From assembly GCA_024509875.1 (NCBI GenBank), contig JAMPIV010003421.1:21001-85000 (forward strand): 64,000 nt of DNA. The letters are read 5' to 3'. Below, in pieces: positions 10,337 through 22,290 of this stretch. Position numbers and translations under genes: made by a program. Below the pieces are notes generated by a model. The model saw nothing but the letters and a program-made list of their open reading frames with translations. It was not told the DNA's origin and did not search any database. The first letter of the stretch is position 1; each line of letters starts with the position of its first letter. Origin of the DNA: Oreohelix idahoensis (lineage: Eukaryota; Mollusca; Gastropoda; Stylommatophora; Oreohelicidae).

Positions 10337-10756
10337 CAGTGGTGGCCAAGCTAAGGTTGGCCGAGGGCCAGATTATGGTAATGGGTAACACCCGAGGGCC
10401 AGACCTATAAAATCCTTAAAAAATAACGTTCTGATATTTAGTTTTACATATATATTAAACCACGTACAGAAAGCAACGGCAAACTACTTTACTGCACATC
10501 TGCCAAGACATGTATACCAGTCTTCGAACTGAAATTACTGTAAAAAAAACAATAATGAATCTGTTGTTTTAATATGTTTTGTAATTTGTAATATGACATG
10601 TAATTATTTATTTCAAACACACATTTGTATATTATTTCATTGTGAAGAGTGTGGCTTCAATCAACGATAAGAGGCCGGCCAAAACAGATTGGCGGGCCGG
10701 TCAAAACTGGTTGGCGGGCCAGATCTGGCCCGCGGGCCGTAGTTTGGCCACCGCTG
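10337..10756. mobile_element. hAT-type MITE (420 bp) with 8-bp TSD
   Basis: The termini are CAGTGGTGGCCAAGCTAAGG on the left and, inverted, CAGCGGTGGCCAAACTACGG on the right. The element is flanked on both sides by GTCTACAG (10329-10336 and 10757-10764). An exact 8-bp duplication and CAG...CTG termini are hallmarks of the hAT superfamily. The inner ends are rich in GGCCGG/GGCCCGCGGGCC, and the middle is AT-rich with no transposase. It must have been moved by an hAT transposase encoded elsewhere. Confidence 0.9.
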
Positions 10757-10799
10757 GTCTACAGTATTTATATATTTACCTGTCTACCTAATTCAACAA

Positions 10800-11060
10800 T
10801 CACCTGAACAAAACACCAACCACAACACACTCCAGAGTGCCAGCTATGTAACTACCCTTACGAAACTGTTGACCACCACATCTTTGTGCCCAGCAACTCG
10901 ATGATATTGGGAAAATGCTCCTTCCTCCCAGGCCAGATAAGTGGAACACCTTGTACGGAGATACAAAACAACTTGCGAAAACATGCAGATATCACTACAT
11001 GGCATTGGGCCGAAGGGCGAGAGCACAAGCGCCGCTGGATCAACAACAACAACCTACCTA
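10800..11060 (+). pseudogene. LINE-B family 3' end, 5'-truncated
   Basis: The bases match the 3' end of LINE-B (13975-14200, opposite orientation) closely. They cover the cysteine motif [14 protein letters not shown] and the downstream ACTTGCGAAAACATGCAGAT and CATTGGGCCGAAGGGCGA blocks. The copy ends in an (AAC)n-like tail at about 11040-11056. LINE-B has AATAACAATAACA at the same point. Only the last tens of codons and the 3' UTR are present. Confidence 0.75.
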
Positions 11061-11285
11061 ATATATCTAGTTGTCTGTCTATCTGTATATTTTTAATTAA
11101 TTTTTTTTCGCTGTCTTTTGTTTTTCCTTCATCACTTTCTTTTTTGTTTTTTTTAACGTAATTTTGATTATGATTTTTTGCTGTAATGTTACCTTTGTAA
11201 TGTTGCATATCTTTAAATAATGCTTGAAGTACATGTGGTAATGAAAGGATACAGTGTGCAGGATGAGATAGAGAGAGATAGAGAG

Positions 11286-11286
11286 G

Positions 11287-11320
<34 letters not shown>

Positions 11321-11495
11321 GTGGAAGAGAAGAATGCTAGATGGTCCTGCCCACCCAATTCTTAACCCAATGAAAATAAAGTTCGTTCGTTCGTTCCCTT
11401 TTTCTGTTCCTTCACACCCCCTCTTTCTTTCTCCTTCTCTGTCTCTCTCTCTCTCTCTCTCTATCTCTCTTTCTCTCTCTCTTTCTCTCTCAGTG
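11286..11495. repeat. GACA and CT microsatellites around a TTCG-ended tail
   Basis: A (GACA)n tract (about 11290-11320) precedes the third copy of the CCCAATTCTTAACCC...TTCGTTCGTTCG tail (11350-11398). A CT-rich tract follows (about 11440-11490). The region from 11496 to about 12435 shows no gene. Confidence 0.7.
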
Positions 11496-12438
11496 TTAAC
11501 TTGATTTCTCGAACCTTCTATCTGGACTTCTTGACTATCTAAAAGTTTATATATATATTTTTCTCTTTCTTTGCAATCGCTCTTTGTTACTGGCGTCAGC
11601 TTTATCGACTTCCCTCTTTCTTTGTCTTATTCGTTTTATTTTCCTACTTCTCCTTGTGGAGAACCTTTCTCTTTTCTCCAATACTCCGAGTTTAGAACAC
11701 CCCTCGTATGTCCTCTCCTATCTGACGGTATCCTACCCTAGGGTTATTATACTTTTCACTATAGAACTTTCACAATCCTCATTCCCCACATTAACCATGC
11801 CCATTCTTAACTAATAACTTTGACAATGCTTATACTCAAGATCGCCCAGCTCATTTTAAAATATTAACAACTTTCACAGCTCTTACCGTATATTAGTCCT
11901 GCCAATTTTACAATACAGCTTTCGCATACCGTAGTTTAGTCCTTCCCTAAGAAGCGGTCCGCCTCGGGTGACAGCCCGGATGAGGGTGCCATAGGACACT
12001 ATGATGACAGTACTGTACTGTTTAAAAATCTACTTACAATCATAAAATATTTTTCTACCGTTTATGTTTGGGGTGAGGGAGAGAGAGAATTTTGATAACA
12101 GTAACATCCTTCCACCGGGTGCCATATACTTTATGTACGCCCCTGACAAGAAAATAAATGTCTTTGTGAAAAATATTTGCATAAAATTATCTGCGTCCAT
12201 TGGCTCGGCTGCAGAGTAGCCGAGATTTACCACATTCTTGAAAATTGTGGTTTTCATAGAAATTGTCTTTGTAGGGGAGATAAACCTTTTTATTTTTTTA
12301 ACTTTTTGCTTATCTTCACGTAATTTCCAGTAACAGGCAACGACAGTAATTGTATTGATGAGAAATGTATTTCCAATAAAAATTGTCTTAGTTCTTTCAA
12401 ACAATTTAATCTTTTGTTTTTAGTTTTTCTACTAAATA

Positions 12439-13973
<1,535 letters not shown>

Positions 13974-13989
13974 TATTGTTATTGAATTA

Positions 13990-15443
13990 GCAGCGCTTGG
14001 GCTTTCGCCCTTCGGCCCAGTGCCATGTAGTGATATCTGCATGTTTTCGCAAGTTATATTGTTTCACTTATCTGGCCTCGGAGGAAGGAGCATCTTTCTA
14101 ACACCATCGAGTTCTGGGCACTCAAAGAGAAGGTGGTCAACAGTTTCGTAGGGGTAGTTACACAGCTGGCACTCTGGAGAGTGTTGTGGTTGGATTCTGT
14201 TCAAGGGCCTGTTGAGTGGTTTGTGTTGTGTTCTGAGCCGAAAAATGGTGCTCTGATCCCTCCTTGTAAGATGACCAATGTTGTCATTTGGATCAGGACC
14301 GGCCACATGTCTGTAAACCTCTCTCCCGGTGTTTCCCATGGCCCATCTGTTCAGCCAAGTTTCTTTGTTTGTTGTTCATATTAGTGATTTGGCTGTTTGG
14401 AGAGTTGTTGCTGTGAGTGGTTGTTCTTGTCTTGTTCCTTTCTTTGCTAATCTGTCTGCTCTGTCATTACCTGGTGTATTTGAGTGACCAGAGATCCACT
14501 GCATAACTATTCTGATGCCATAGGAAGTGATAAGCTGATCAGCATCCAGGATTAATTTGGCTGATTCAGTTCCACAATGTCCACTGCCTTCCAAAACTTG
14601 AAGGGCAGACATTGAATCAGTAAAGATGACGATGTTTTGAGCCTTTGAGGGAAAGGCATCGAATACAGTCTTCAGATGGTATACGGCTGTGTCCAGTGCA
14701 ATAATTTCAGCTTCGTCTTCTTATATCCTTAGCCGCCGACCGTCAAAGCAGTCAGTGGCCATTACGCCTGGTGGCGTCTTGTAGGGCAGCAACAAATTGA
14801 TTCCACTTTGCTCGGTTGGTGGCCATCCTTCGTACAGTGCCCCAACTCTGGTTCATTCTTTGCATCTCAGCCTCCACAGTCCTCCTCCAAGTTGTTTTCG
14901 GTCGCCCTCTCTTTTGTTTTCTTTCTGGGGTCCATAGCATAGCTGTTCTTGTGATGGCATCAGGGTCTCTTCTGAGGACATGGCCAACCCAATTCCAGGG
15001 TCTGCCAGTTATGATGGTGTGCATGTCCTCTTGCTTGCTCCGAGTAAGCAGTTCTTGGTTGGTGATGGTATTCGGCCAAAAGATTCGGAAAATTTTTTCT
15101 TAGGCAGGTTGTGTGGAAAGAGGACAATTTAGACATTTCCTTCTCTGTTACTCTCCAGCATTCCGCACCATAGAGAAGCACAGAAAGTACACAACTCTCA
15201 TATAGTCTTAATTTTGTGTTCGTGCTGTACTGAGAGGACTTCCAGATGTTGTTTAGACTAAAAAAGGCTGTAATTCAGCTTCGTAGTTGGAGCAAAACTC
15301 CCCGCATGCATCAAACAGCTCGTCGGAGGATCCATCTGGGTTACATATGTAGACTCCATAACCTGCTTTGATGCAGATCCGTCAGTATAAACATGCAACC
15401 ATTCTTCAGGGTAGGCATCAATGGTTCGTTGTGATGCACTCAT
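13990..15443 (-). pseudogene. LINE-B RNase H and C-terminal cysteine domain (split by RTE fragment)
   Basis: The RNase H domain starts with HVYTDGSAS (15258-15443). It then continues below 14717 with EAEIIAL and FTDSMSALQVLEG, and with ISGHSNTPGNDRADRLAKKG. The four RNase H acidic positions (Asp in TDG, Glu in EAEI, Asp in FTDS, Asp in NDRAD) can be seen across the pieces. The cysteine cluster [21 protein letters not shown] lies at 14064-14339. Frames are broken in several places. RNase H of this kind removes RNA from the cDNA hybrid and is typical of I-group LINEs. Confidence 0.75.
14717..15273 (-). mobile_element. 5'-truncated RTE-like LINE inserted in LINE-B, 11-bp TSD
   Basis: TTCAGCTTCGT flanks the insert at 14706-14716 and 15274-15284. 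The minus-strand frames encode an RTE-type C-terminus: LLYGAECWRVTE, then WNWVGHVLRRDPDAITRTA, then KRGRPKTTWRRTVEAEMQ. A frameshift lies near 15000. The tail reads GACGGTCGGCGGCTAAGG then ATATAAGAAGAAG. The same tail occurs at about 28935-28968. Removing the insert restores the RNase H reading of LINE-B at the NYEAEI motif, so the borders are well supported. Confidence 0.85.
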
Positions 15444-15545
15444 AAGACTGACTGAGTCGGAGTGTTTGGTTATTCCATCTACTAATTTTATTTGTACTTC
15501 TGGTGTTTTTAAGCGAGTATGTGGTGGTAAATTCTGTACTATTTT

Positions 15546-16910
15546 CTATATATCTTGTCTTCTTTCTGGGAGGTGGTATCTACCCTGAATTTCATGGACT
15601 GACTTATGTTTTATTCTTTGCTTGTGTTCCCAGTTTTCTACAAGGTGTCTATTGGGGTGGTTTCGGTTCATTCTCTTACAACTTTCATAAACTTCTAAAG
15701 CAGCTTTTTCCCTCCGCAACCCAAGGGGTTCAACGTTTGTGTGTATTTCACTTGCAGCAGTTGGCGTTGATCTCATAGCTCCACTAATTAATCGAAGGGC
15801 ATTGCTTTGCACTCTGTCAAGAGAGTCTAGGTTTGTCGTGGAGCTGGTTGTAAGCAGTGAGTTGTTGTATTATATCGCAGAACGGACATAGCCAAGGTAC
15901 AAGCCTCTCAAAGTATCCTTGTCTGATCCCCATGTAGTGCCAGCAAGCCTCTTCAATAGTTGTAATCGCATCAGTGCTTTGTTCTTTGTATTCTCAATAT
16001 GGTTTTTGAGGTTGAGCTGCTGTTCAAGTGTGACTCCAAGATACATGGTATGTTCTTCTTTTGTTACTTGGTGTTTGTCTAGCCTCAGGTTGATATTCTT
16101 CTTGGCTACTTTATGGCTTTTGGTAAAGATAGTGTACACAGTCTTTGTATAGTTGACCTTTAGTTTCCCTGTTTGGCTAAACTCATGCAGTCTTCTAAGG
16201 TTTCCGTTTAGTCTCTGAGCTCCACTTTCAACATTCTCGTGACTCTACCATATTGCCAGGTCATAAGCGTTAAGAGCTTTTTCGGCTTTGATCTGGTCAG
16301 CTAAGTCATTGATATAGATGAGAAATAGAGTGCAGCTTAATGATGAGCCTTGTGGTAAGCCCTCCTCTAAGACTTCTTTAGATGAGATTGCATCGTTTAT
16401 CTTTGTCTGGATTGTTCGATCAATCAAAAAATACTTTATCCAGTTGAATAATTTGCCATGTATTCCTATGCCAATCATCTTCATTTGGAGGCCTTTTCTC
16501 CATACACGATCATAGGCCTTCTGGAAGTCAAAGAAGATGGCCATAGTATGTTTCATATTCTGAAAGCCATCATAAATTCTTTGTGTCAACCGAAAAAGCA
16601 GGTCTTCTGTGCAGCTGCTGGTTCTGAAGCCTGCCTGTTCATGACAAAGTATACTGGAACTCTCAAGGAACCAATAGAGACGTGTTTATCATTCTTTCAG
16701 CAATTTTGCCCTGGCACGATGTTAGAGATATCGGGCGATAGCTTTTGGATTCATCTGGGGGCTTGTTGGTTTTTAAAATGGGGACAATATGTGCATTCCT
16801 CCAGGTTTTCGTAAGTTTGCTTGATCTCCATGTTTGATCTATTAGCTCGAGGACTGCTTCTCTCCAAGATGGGCCCAGGTGGAGTAGCATTTCATTATGG
16901 ATCTTGTCAG
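15546..16910 (-). pseudogene. LINE-B reverse transcriptase, lower half
   Basis: Pieces in order from 16910 downward are PILKTNKPPDESKSYRPISL (16663-17031 frame, up to the LTR border), FFDFQKAYDRVW, EEGLPQGSSLSCTLFLIY and a damaged catalytic box reading NAYDLAIW where a (F/Y)ADD box is expected (16245-16589). Thumb-like sequence with YLGVTLEQQLNLKNHI (15870-16139) and EVYESCKRMNRNHPNR (15546-15812) follows. The loss of one catalytic Asp and the frame breaks show that the enzyme is dead. Confidence 0.8.
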
Positions 16911-18946
16911 TGTGGTGAAGTGGGATGTTATAAATATTTATAGGGGACTTAGTGTACTGACTGAGATCAGCTGTGAAGGTATCTATATCTAATAAGAGTA
17001 GTGTATTATAGATAACCTTACTTGCTGCCACATATGTATACCTCAGTCAGAATTATTCTGGAATAGTGTGATGACTACGTTATATGTCTAGTGTATGTGT
17101 ATGATGAAGTGTAAGTCATAACAACAACAGACAGATAAACAATTTAATTTATTCCACCACACTTGACAACACTGTGACACTCACATACATAAAACACTCT
17201 ACGAGTATATCTTAAAGGAGTCACTGATAACTTTTCAAATAACAATATGTATTCAGTGCTGTCATGAATGTATATGTGTCCTGATTCAAATACAAAGGGA
17301 ACCAGGAATCACAATCAATTTTAATTACAAGTTATATGTACAGAATTTATTAATATGAATCTTGTAGTGACATATATTATTAATAGTATCCTATGTGTGT
17401 CAGTTGTGTAGTAGTAATATGAAGTAATACTGGTTTTGTTTTGTTCAAGCTCTGTTGGTATTTGTCATCATGACTTCAATAGTTTGTTTCTATTGGAACT
17501 AGTATTGGAGATGTTCTCAGTTCCTGGTATTAAAACAATTAAATTCCCCTCTTAATTTTATTTTACAATGTCATTTTAAGATGGGGGTACATAATGTTGA
17601 GCTCCATGGCCACACTCTCTTATCTTTCGTGATGACTGCAGTAAAAGACTCCTCTGCTCGATTACTTTAATGAGTTCTGGAGCCACCCCACTGGTTGCTA
17701 TATGGACCAAGGAGTATGCTGTCCACCTCTGGCTTCAGCAAAGCTCTGACCAGGTGCTGCTCAATAACTTTAAGACCACGGTCCCACAATTCATGGAAAT
17801 AATAAACAGTTTCGTTGACTGGCAATGAATATAGCACAACTCCGATCTGCCGATGTCCCAGGCTTTATTTTATAAAAAATATACACTGGTGCTCAACGTA
17901 CTGTTTCTTAGTAGGTTTATTACAAGATGTGGCAAGGAACAGACGCTCTGAATTGAGTATATTCGCAGCTCTACCCAATCAAACCATGTCTACACATCTT
18001 TTCAAAAAAAATACCCCTTTTCACGTTTCCCCTGACAACACAAGATAGTATTTATAGCCCGACCAATCGTGTTTAGTCTTACATTTGTTGCGCTCCAATC
18101 AAATAGGAGTTAACATGGTAGGCTATTTCCGTAACGTAATGTTTTTTCAAACACATTATAAAAAAATTTTATGAGCAGAAATGATTTCATGCTGTCAGGC
18201 ACCCCCACTATTTTATTTTGGCCATAACTTGGTAATTCCTAGACTATTTGCGTAACGTTTTACATATTCTTTGTCAGCAAACCCTAAGGAACCCAAATAT
18301 ACGAATTTAATGGAGCCCATATGCATTTTCTTCTAGGATAGTCGTGCTGTTACTACCTTCTCACTTCCAAACTTGAGGGTGTCTGGGTACTGTCATGTTT
18401 TCAAACGTAAACCGGTATAATGTCATAATTCCCAATAAGCGTTTTTCAGGATTTTAAAACCTAACTCTGGTATGGGTAGGGTTTTTATCACTGACGATTT
18501 GAAAAAAAGCCAGTGCTTGTGGCCTTACACGCGTGATGGCAGCAATTGTGTATCGCGCGACGCGTGTTTAGTGTTGCATGTGTCCTTGCTTTCTGCCTCT
18601 CCCTTCTCTCTATCCTTTAGTCCATCTGTCTTTTAGTTACGCCGTGTATAAAATGGAATGAATGAAATATTAAATTTAGGTCATTGATCAGCTTGCGCAT
18701 CTCAAGGTTTTTCCAAGAAATACAGTACACGTTTCATTGAAGAAAGCGGGTAATAATACAGCAGGCTTTTACTATCAACGTGAAAGCGTTACAATTTGCC
18801 GACGAAGTAGAAAACAAGGGGGATTTCGAGTACAGTCATTGTGACAGCACTGTTCTTTACCATTCTTCTTTCCTTTTATTAAATTTATTTGTTAGGCTTT
18901 TCATTTACGTTTTAATTTACATATGTGGATGTAGAATTTCACGACA
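16911..18946 (-). repeat. 3' LTR (2036 bp) of the Gmr1-like element
   Basis: The partner of 22291-24331, differing by a few substitutions and by homopolymer length (for example A runs at 18003 and 23384). Confidence 0.95.
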
Positions 18947-18962
18947 AATCCTCCCCTCTTAA
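18947..18962 (-). promoter_or_regulatory. Polypurine tract
   Basis: The minus strand reads TTAAGAGGGGAGGATT directly before the 3' LTR. A purine run at this place primes second-strand DNA. Confidence 0.8.
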
Positions 18963-19771
18963 AACAGACGTTATACGTCAGTCTATAATTCTACATACAC
19001 ATAGAGAAATTTATGTCTATGCCTGGTGATTTCTTTGATTTTCATCGCACGGATGGCGGCTTAAAAAATCTGCATCAACGTTTCTCTAATTTTATTTTGC
19101 TCATGGATTAATGCAGGTGGGTCAAGTCAAAGTAAGCACTACTGACGAAGGTTGCCTCAGACCTCTGCAATCCAAGAATCCATTTCAGATATGTTACTGT
19201 ACAGCTGCAAGTGTTACGGCTTGTCTTACTACTGCTTAGCAATCAATATTCACCATTTTCTCTTCGCTGAGTCTGTTCAACGACATGTCCCGAGAATATT
19301 AGATGTTCCTCAATTTGTACGTTATGAGGAGTTGATCTATATGGTGCTATCTGGGTTGTGGAGGGGATCCAATAATTTCCGGATCAGCCTTAATAAACAC
19401 TCGGACTATCCTCAATTCAAAAGGTAACAATGGAGACACTCTGCTCCTCCGAAATGTTCACAGCCAACAATTTGTCTGATCTCAGGCGGGATTGAATGTG
19501 GAAAAACACCCGTCTAATAATATATTTATAATGTTCTATAATGTGCCGCTCAAATGGAGGCTATATTCACCAACTATAGTTTCGCCTACCGACAATCTGG
19601 AGAATTAAGATAATATGTGGGGAAATGAGTTTCTGCATCAGAAATCAATTCGCCCTTAGCATTGCTATAAGATGTGTGGTTTATCTCCATCCAGGGTCCG
19701 ATCAATAATTTCCCTTGGACGGTGTGGGGTCGGGTGACTACCAATGTCACCAGTGCCCTTTTAATGCTAAG
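18963..19771. other. Interior of the Gmr1-like element, no coding sequence seen
   Basis: About 800 bases lie between the ORF stop and the purine tract. Integrase core, RT and RNase H should be here if the element were complete, but no trace of their motifs was seen on either strand. A deletion is the simplest explanation. Confidence 0.6.
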
Positions 19772-22087
19772 TTAATAGCCATAGTGTGAAGCGCTGTGAG
19801 CATTTCCCGAATTGCTCACTCGTCCACTGCCCACTGTTCTTATGTTAACAATTTGTTTCGGTTTTAACTTAGGCGGATCATCTTCAATGTCAATGTCAGC
19901 CAGCTCCCTAAATGCGGCTTCAAACTGTTCCTGGGTTGACTGGTCTGAATTTCTATTTTCTCTGGATGCCTTTCTCAGAGTTGCGAATCTCAATATTTTT
20001 GGTGAACACTGTTGGGGGAAAGGTGGATACCTATCCTCTATGTCAACCTTATTATTGTTATTTTCCTTGTTAATGTTAGGCCCATATGTTTCAGAATGCT
20101 TGGCTGGCATCTGATTATGATTTTTCCAACTTGGGAACTGTACCTTGCTACATTTTTCACAGGCCCTCACAAATTGTGCAATATCAGCAGCTACTTGGGG
20201 CCAATAGAATTTTTCTGATGTCCTTTGACGGGTAGTCCCATTTCTCTGGTGTCCACCGTCTGGTACAACATGTGATTTTGCCATCACTTCTTGTCTGTAG
20301 GGAGTTGGGAGTACCAACTGTCCATATCCTTTGGGTCCGGCTCCCGCCTTCCTGTGGAGCAGTCCATCTCTCAAGTAAAATTGTCCTTTCTTAGGGTGTG
20401 CATGGCTGTTTAGTAATTTGTCAAAGCAAGGTTTTAATGATTTGTCCTTTGCCTGGGCCTTTCTCATCTGTTTATCAGAAAAGGTTAATGGGGGTTCCCC
20501 CTCCTTTCTACTAGGGGTCGACCTGACCTGAGGCGTGGCCATTACCACAGGTTTTACAGGGCTTCCTAGAAAAACATATTTACTTCCTAACACCAGCGGG
20601 TAATTAGGATCGTCACACACGACTGCTCTAATCACTCCTTCCACGTACCTTGTCTCTACATTGATCTCGGCTACGGGAAGTGTCATGGTGGATATTCCCT
20701 TTACGGCCCCTTGTATCTCCACTTTCTCTGTGGTATACGGTTCAGGGTGCACTAGGGTTGCACTCACAACTGAGTCATATTCTAAACCTGAATCGTAAAG
20801 GCACCTAACCTTGGCCCCATTACATGTCACTTCTTCACAGATGGGGGGATGTTGAAGATTTATATGATTCTCTGTCAGTTTCTTCTTCCCCTTGTCCACT
20901 GTTATCATGCATGCCGCGTGATATGGAGGAACCTTCCTACCACATTCACTAGTATTATGATTATGCATCCTGCATATTTGACAATATTTTCCTTCCTGTC
21001 TGAAGGGTTTCCTGTTATCATATTTCCTTTCATTGAATTGTGGGGTTTTATTTTTATAGTCATTTCGTGGCCTATCAAACTGGTGCTTACCTTTGTTTTG
21101 ATCTCTATGATCAAATTCATTAAAGTTTTGTGGTGCCTGATAATTATCTACCTGCCTCTTCTTATTACCTGTTACTTCTGCCTGAGCTGCTTGATACCTT
21201 TCAGCAACATTTAGCAACTCACCCAGCCTCTCTGCACCTTGTTCCATGAGAAACTTTCTCAGGTCTGGAGCCATGGACTCTCTTAATTGCTCTATAAGGA
21301 CCATTTCCTTAAGATCTTGGGTTTTCCCCAGAGAAGTCCATTTCTCCAAGTATGTCTCTATTCGTGCAGAGAACTGGTGATAGGTTTCACCTGACAGTAG
21401 TTTAGCATTCCTAAATTTTTTCCTATAAAATTCTGCGTTCTTTTCATATCTTAACAAAAGAGCCTGCTTTAGCATGTCATAATTTTCCTGATCACCTCTG
21501 CTCATTTTTGCAAAAACTTCATAAGCTGCCCCACGAAGTCCTTGAGATAACTTTAAGCTCCACCTTTCTCTCTCTAACCCATATGTGGTAGCTAATAGTT
21601 CATACCTATTTAGATAGCTCTCTATATCATCGTCTTTCTCAACAAAATGATCTAAATGAAAATTCATAGCTGAGGTTGAGGCTCCCTGGCTAGCAGTGGC
21701 ATCAGAGGCAAAGGGACTGGCACCATTTTCAGGAGCATGGCCTTGAAACTCAAACTCCCTTAGTCGTAACTCATGTTCCCTTTGTAATCTCTTCTCCTCC
21801 TTTTCTGCTTCCCTCTCTGCAGCTAATTTCTTCTCTTCTCTTTCTGCAGCCAATCTTTTGTCTTCTCTTTCTGCCTCCAATTTCTTAGCCTCTTTGTCAG
21901 CCTCAATCTGCAACCTCTTAGTCACAGCCTCTAATTTTCTTTCGGCCTCTTTTTCTAATCTTCTTTCTTCCCGTTCAATATATTTGTCACATTCAGCAGT
22001 GACATAAGAAATCATAATTTGCCCGTCCATTCCTAACTCTTTCGCAGTCTGTACAGCAGCAGATCGAAATTTTGCCAGGTCGGCCAT
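19772..22087 (-). CDS. Gag-protease-like-H2C2 polyprotein of the Gmr1-like element (771 aa)
   Basis: This intact ORF starts at the ATG at 22087, about 180 bases inside the primer site. Residues about 38-115 form a Glu/Lys/Arg-rich coiled coil. Residues about 145-302 are a SCAN-like gag/capsid. A CCHC knuckle is C369, C372, H377, C382. A protease-like site reads YDSG at 431-434, followed by LVLGSKYVF at 498-506. A complete integrase zinc finger has H606, H613, C643 and C646. Beyond residue 650 the expected integrase core is absent. Instead about 120 residues of Asn/Lys-rich sequence end in an unfamiliar tail. Protease then integrase without RT between them is the Gmr1-like order. The lack of stops suggests recent activity or selection for gag function. 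Confidence 0.85.
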   Translation of the reverse strand: MADLAKFRSAAVQTAKELGMDGQIMISYVTAECDKYIEREERRLEKEAERKLEAVTKRLQIEADKEAKKLEAEREDKRLAAEREEKKLAAEREAEKEEKRLQREHELRLREFEFQGHAPENGASPFASDATASQGASTSAMNFHLDHFVEKDDDIESYLNRYELLATTYGLERERWSLKLSQGLRGAAYEVFAKMSRGDQENYDMLKQALLLRYEKNAEFYRKKFRNAKLLSGETYHQFSARIETYLEKWTSLGKTQDLKEMVLIEQLRESMAPDLRKFLMEQGAERLGELLNVAERYQAAQAEVTGNKKRQVDNYQAPQNFNEFDHRDQNKGKHQFDRPRNDYKNKTPQFNERKYDNRKPFRQEGKYCQICRMHNHNTSECGRKVPPYHAACMITVDKGKKKLTENHINLQHPPICEEVTCNGAKVRCLYDSGLEYDSVVSATLVHPEPYTTEKVEIQGAVKGISTMTLPVAEINVETRYVEGVIRAVVCDDPNYPLVLGSKYVFLGSPVKPVVMATPQVRSTPSRKEGEPPLTFSDKQMRKAQAKDKSLKPCFDKLLNSHAHPKKGQFYLRDGLLHRKAGAGPKGYGQLVLPTPYRQEVMAKSHVVPDGGHQRNGTTRQRTSEKFYWPQVAADIAQFVRACEKCSKVQFPSWKNHNQMPAKHSETYGPNINKENNNNKVDIEDRYPPFPQQCSPKILRFATLRKASRENRNSDQSTQEQFEAAFRELADIDIEDDPPKLKPKQIVNIRTVGSGRVSNSGNAHSASHYGY

Positions 22088-22265
22088 TGTCTAACAGATA
22101 AATGTCTAAAATATGTAACTAAACAATTTTATCTATGACTAATTAACTCAGGACAACACAGGCACTGTGAGCTCAACCTTATTTATTTTCACCCAAGGAT
22201 ACCTTTTAATTCTTATTATTCCCTGAAGTGAATTACCCCCAATATTTGTAATAGGGAAAGATTCA

Positions 22266-22285
22266 AAATCCCGGACGAGCCCCCA
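22266..22285 (-). promoter_or_regulatory. Primer-binding site, tRNA-Pro type
   Basis: The plus strand reads AAATCCCGGACGAGCCCCCA, the typical 3' end of animal tRNA-Pro including CCA. The minus strand is therefore complementary to that tRNA. It lies 5 bases from the 5' LTR, as expected for first-strand priming. Confidence 0.9.
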
Positions 22286-22290
22286 ATATA

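Noticed and set aside
19812..22087. Plus-strand frames of up to 121 codons opposite the Gag ORF.
   Set aside because: They are shadows of the minus-strand coding sequence.
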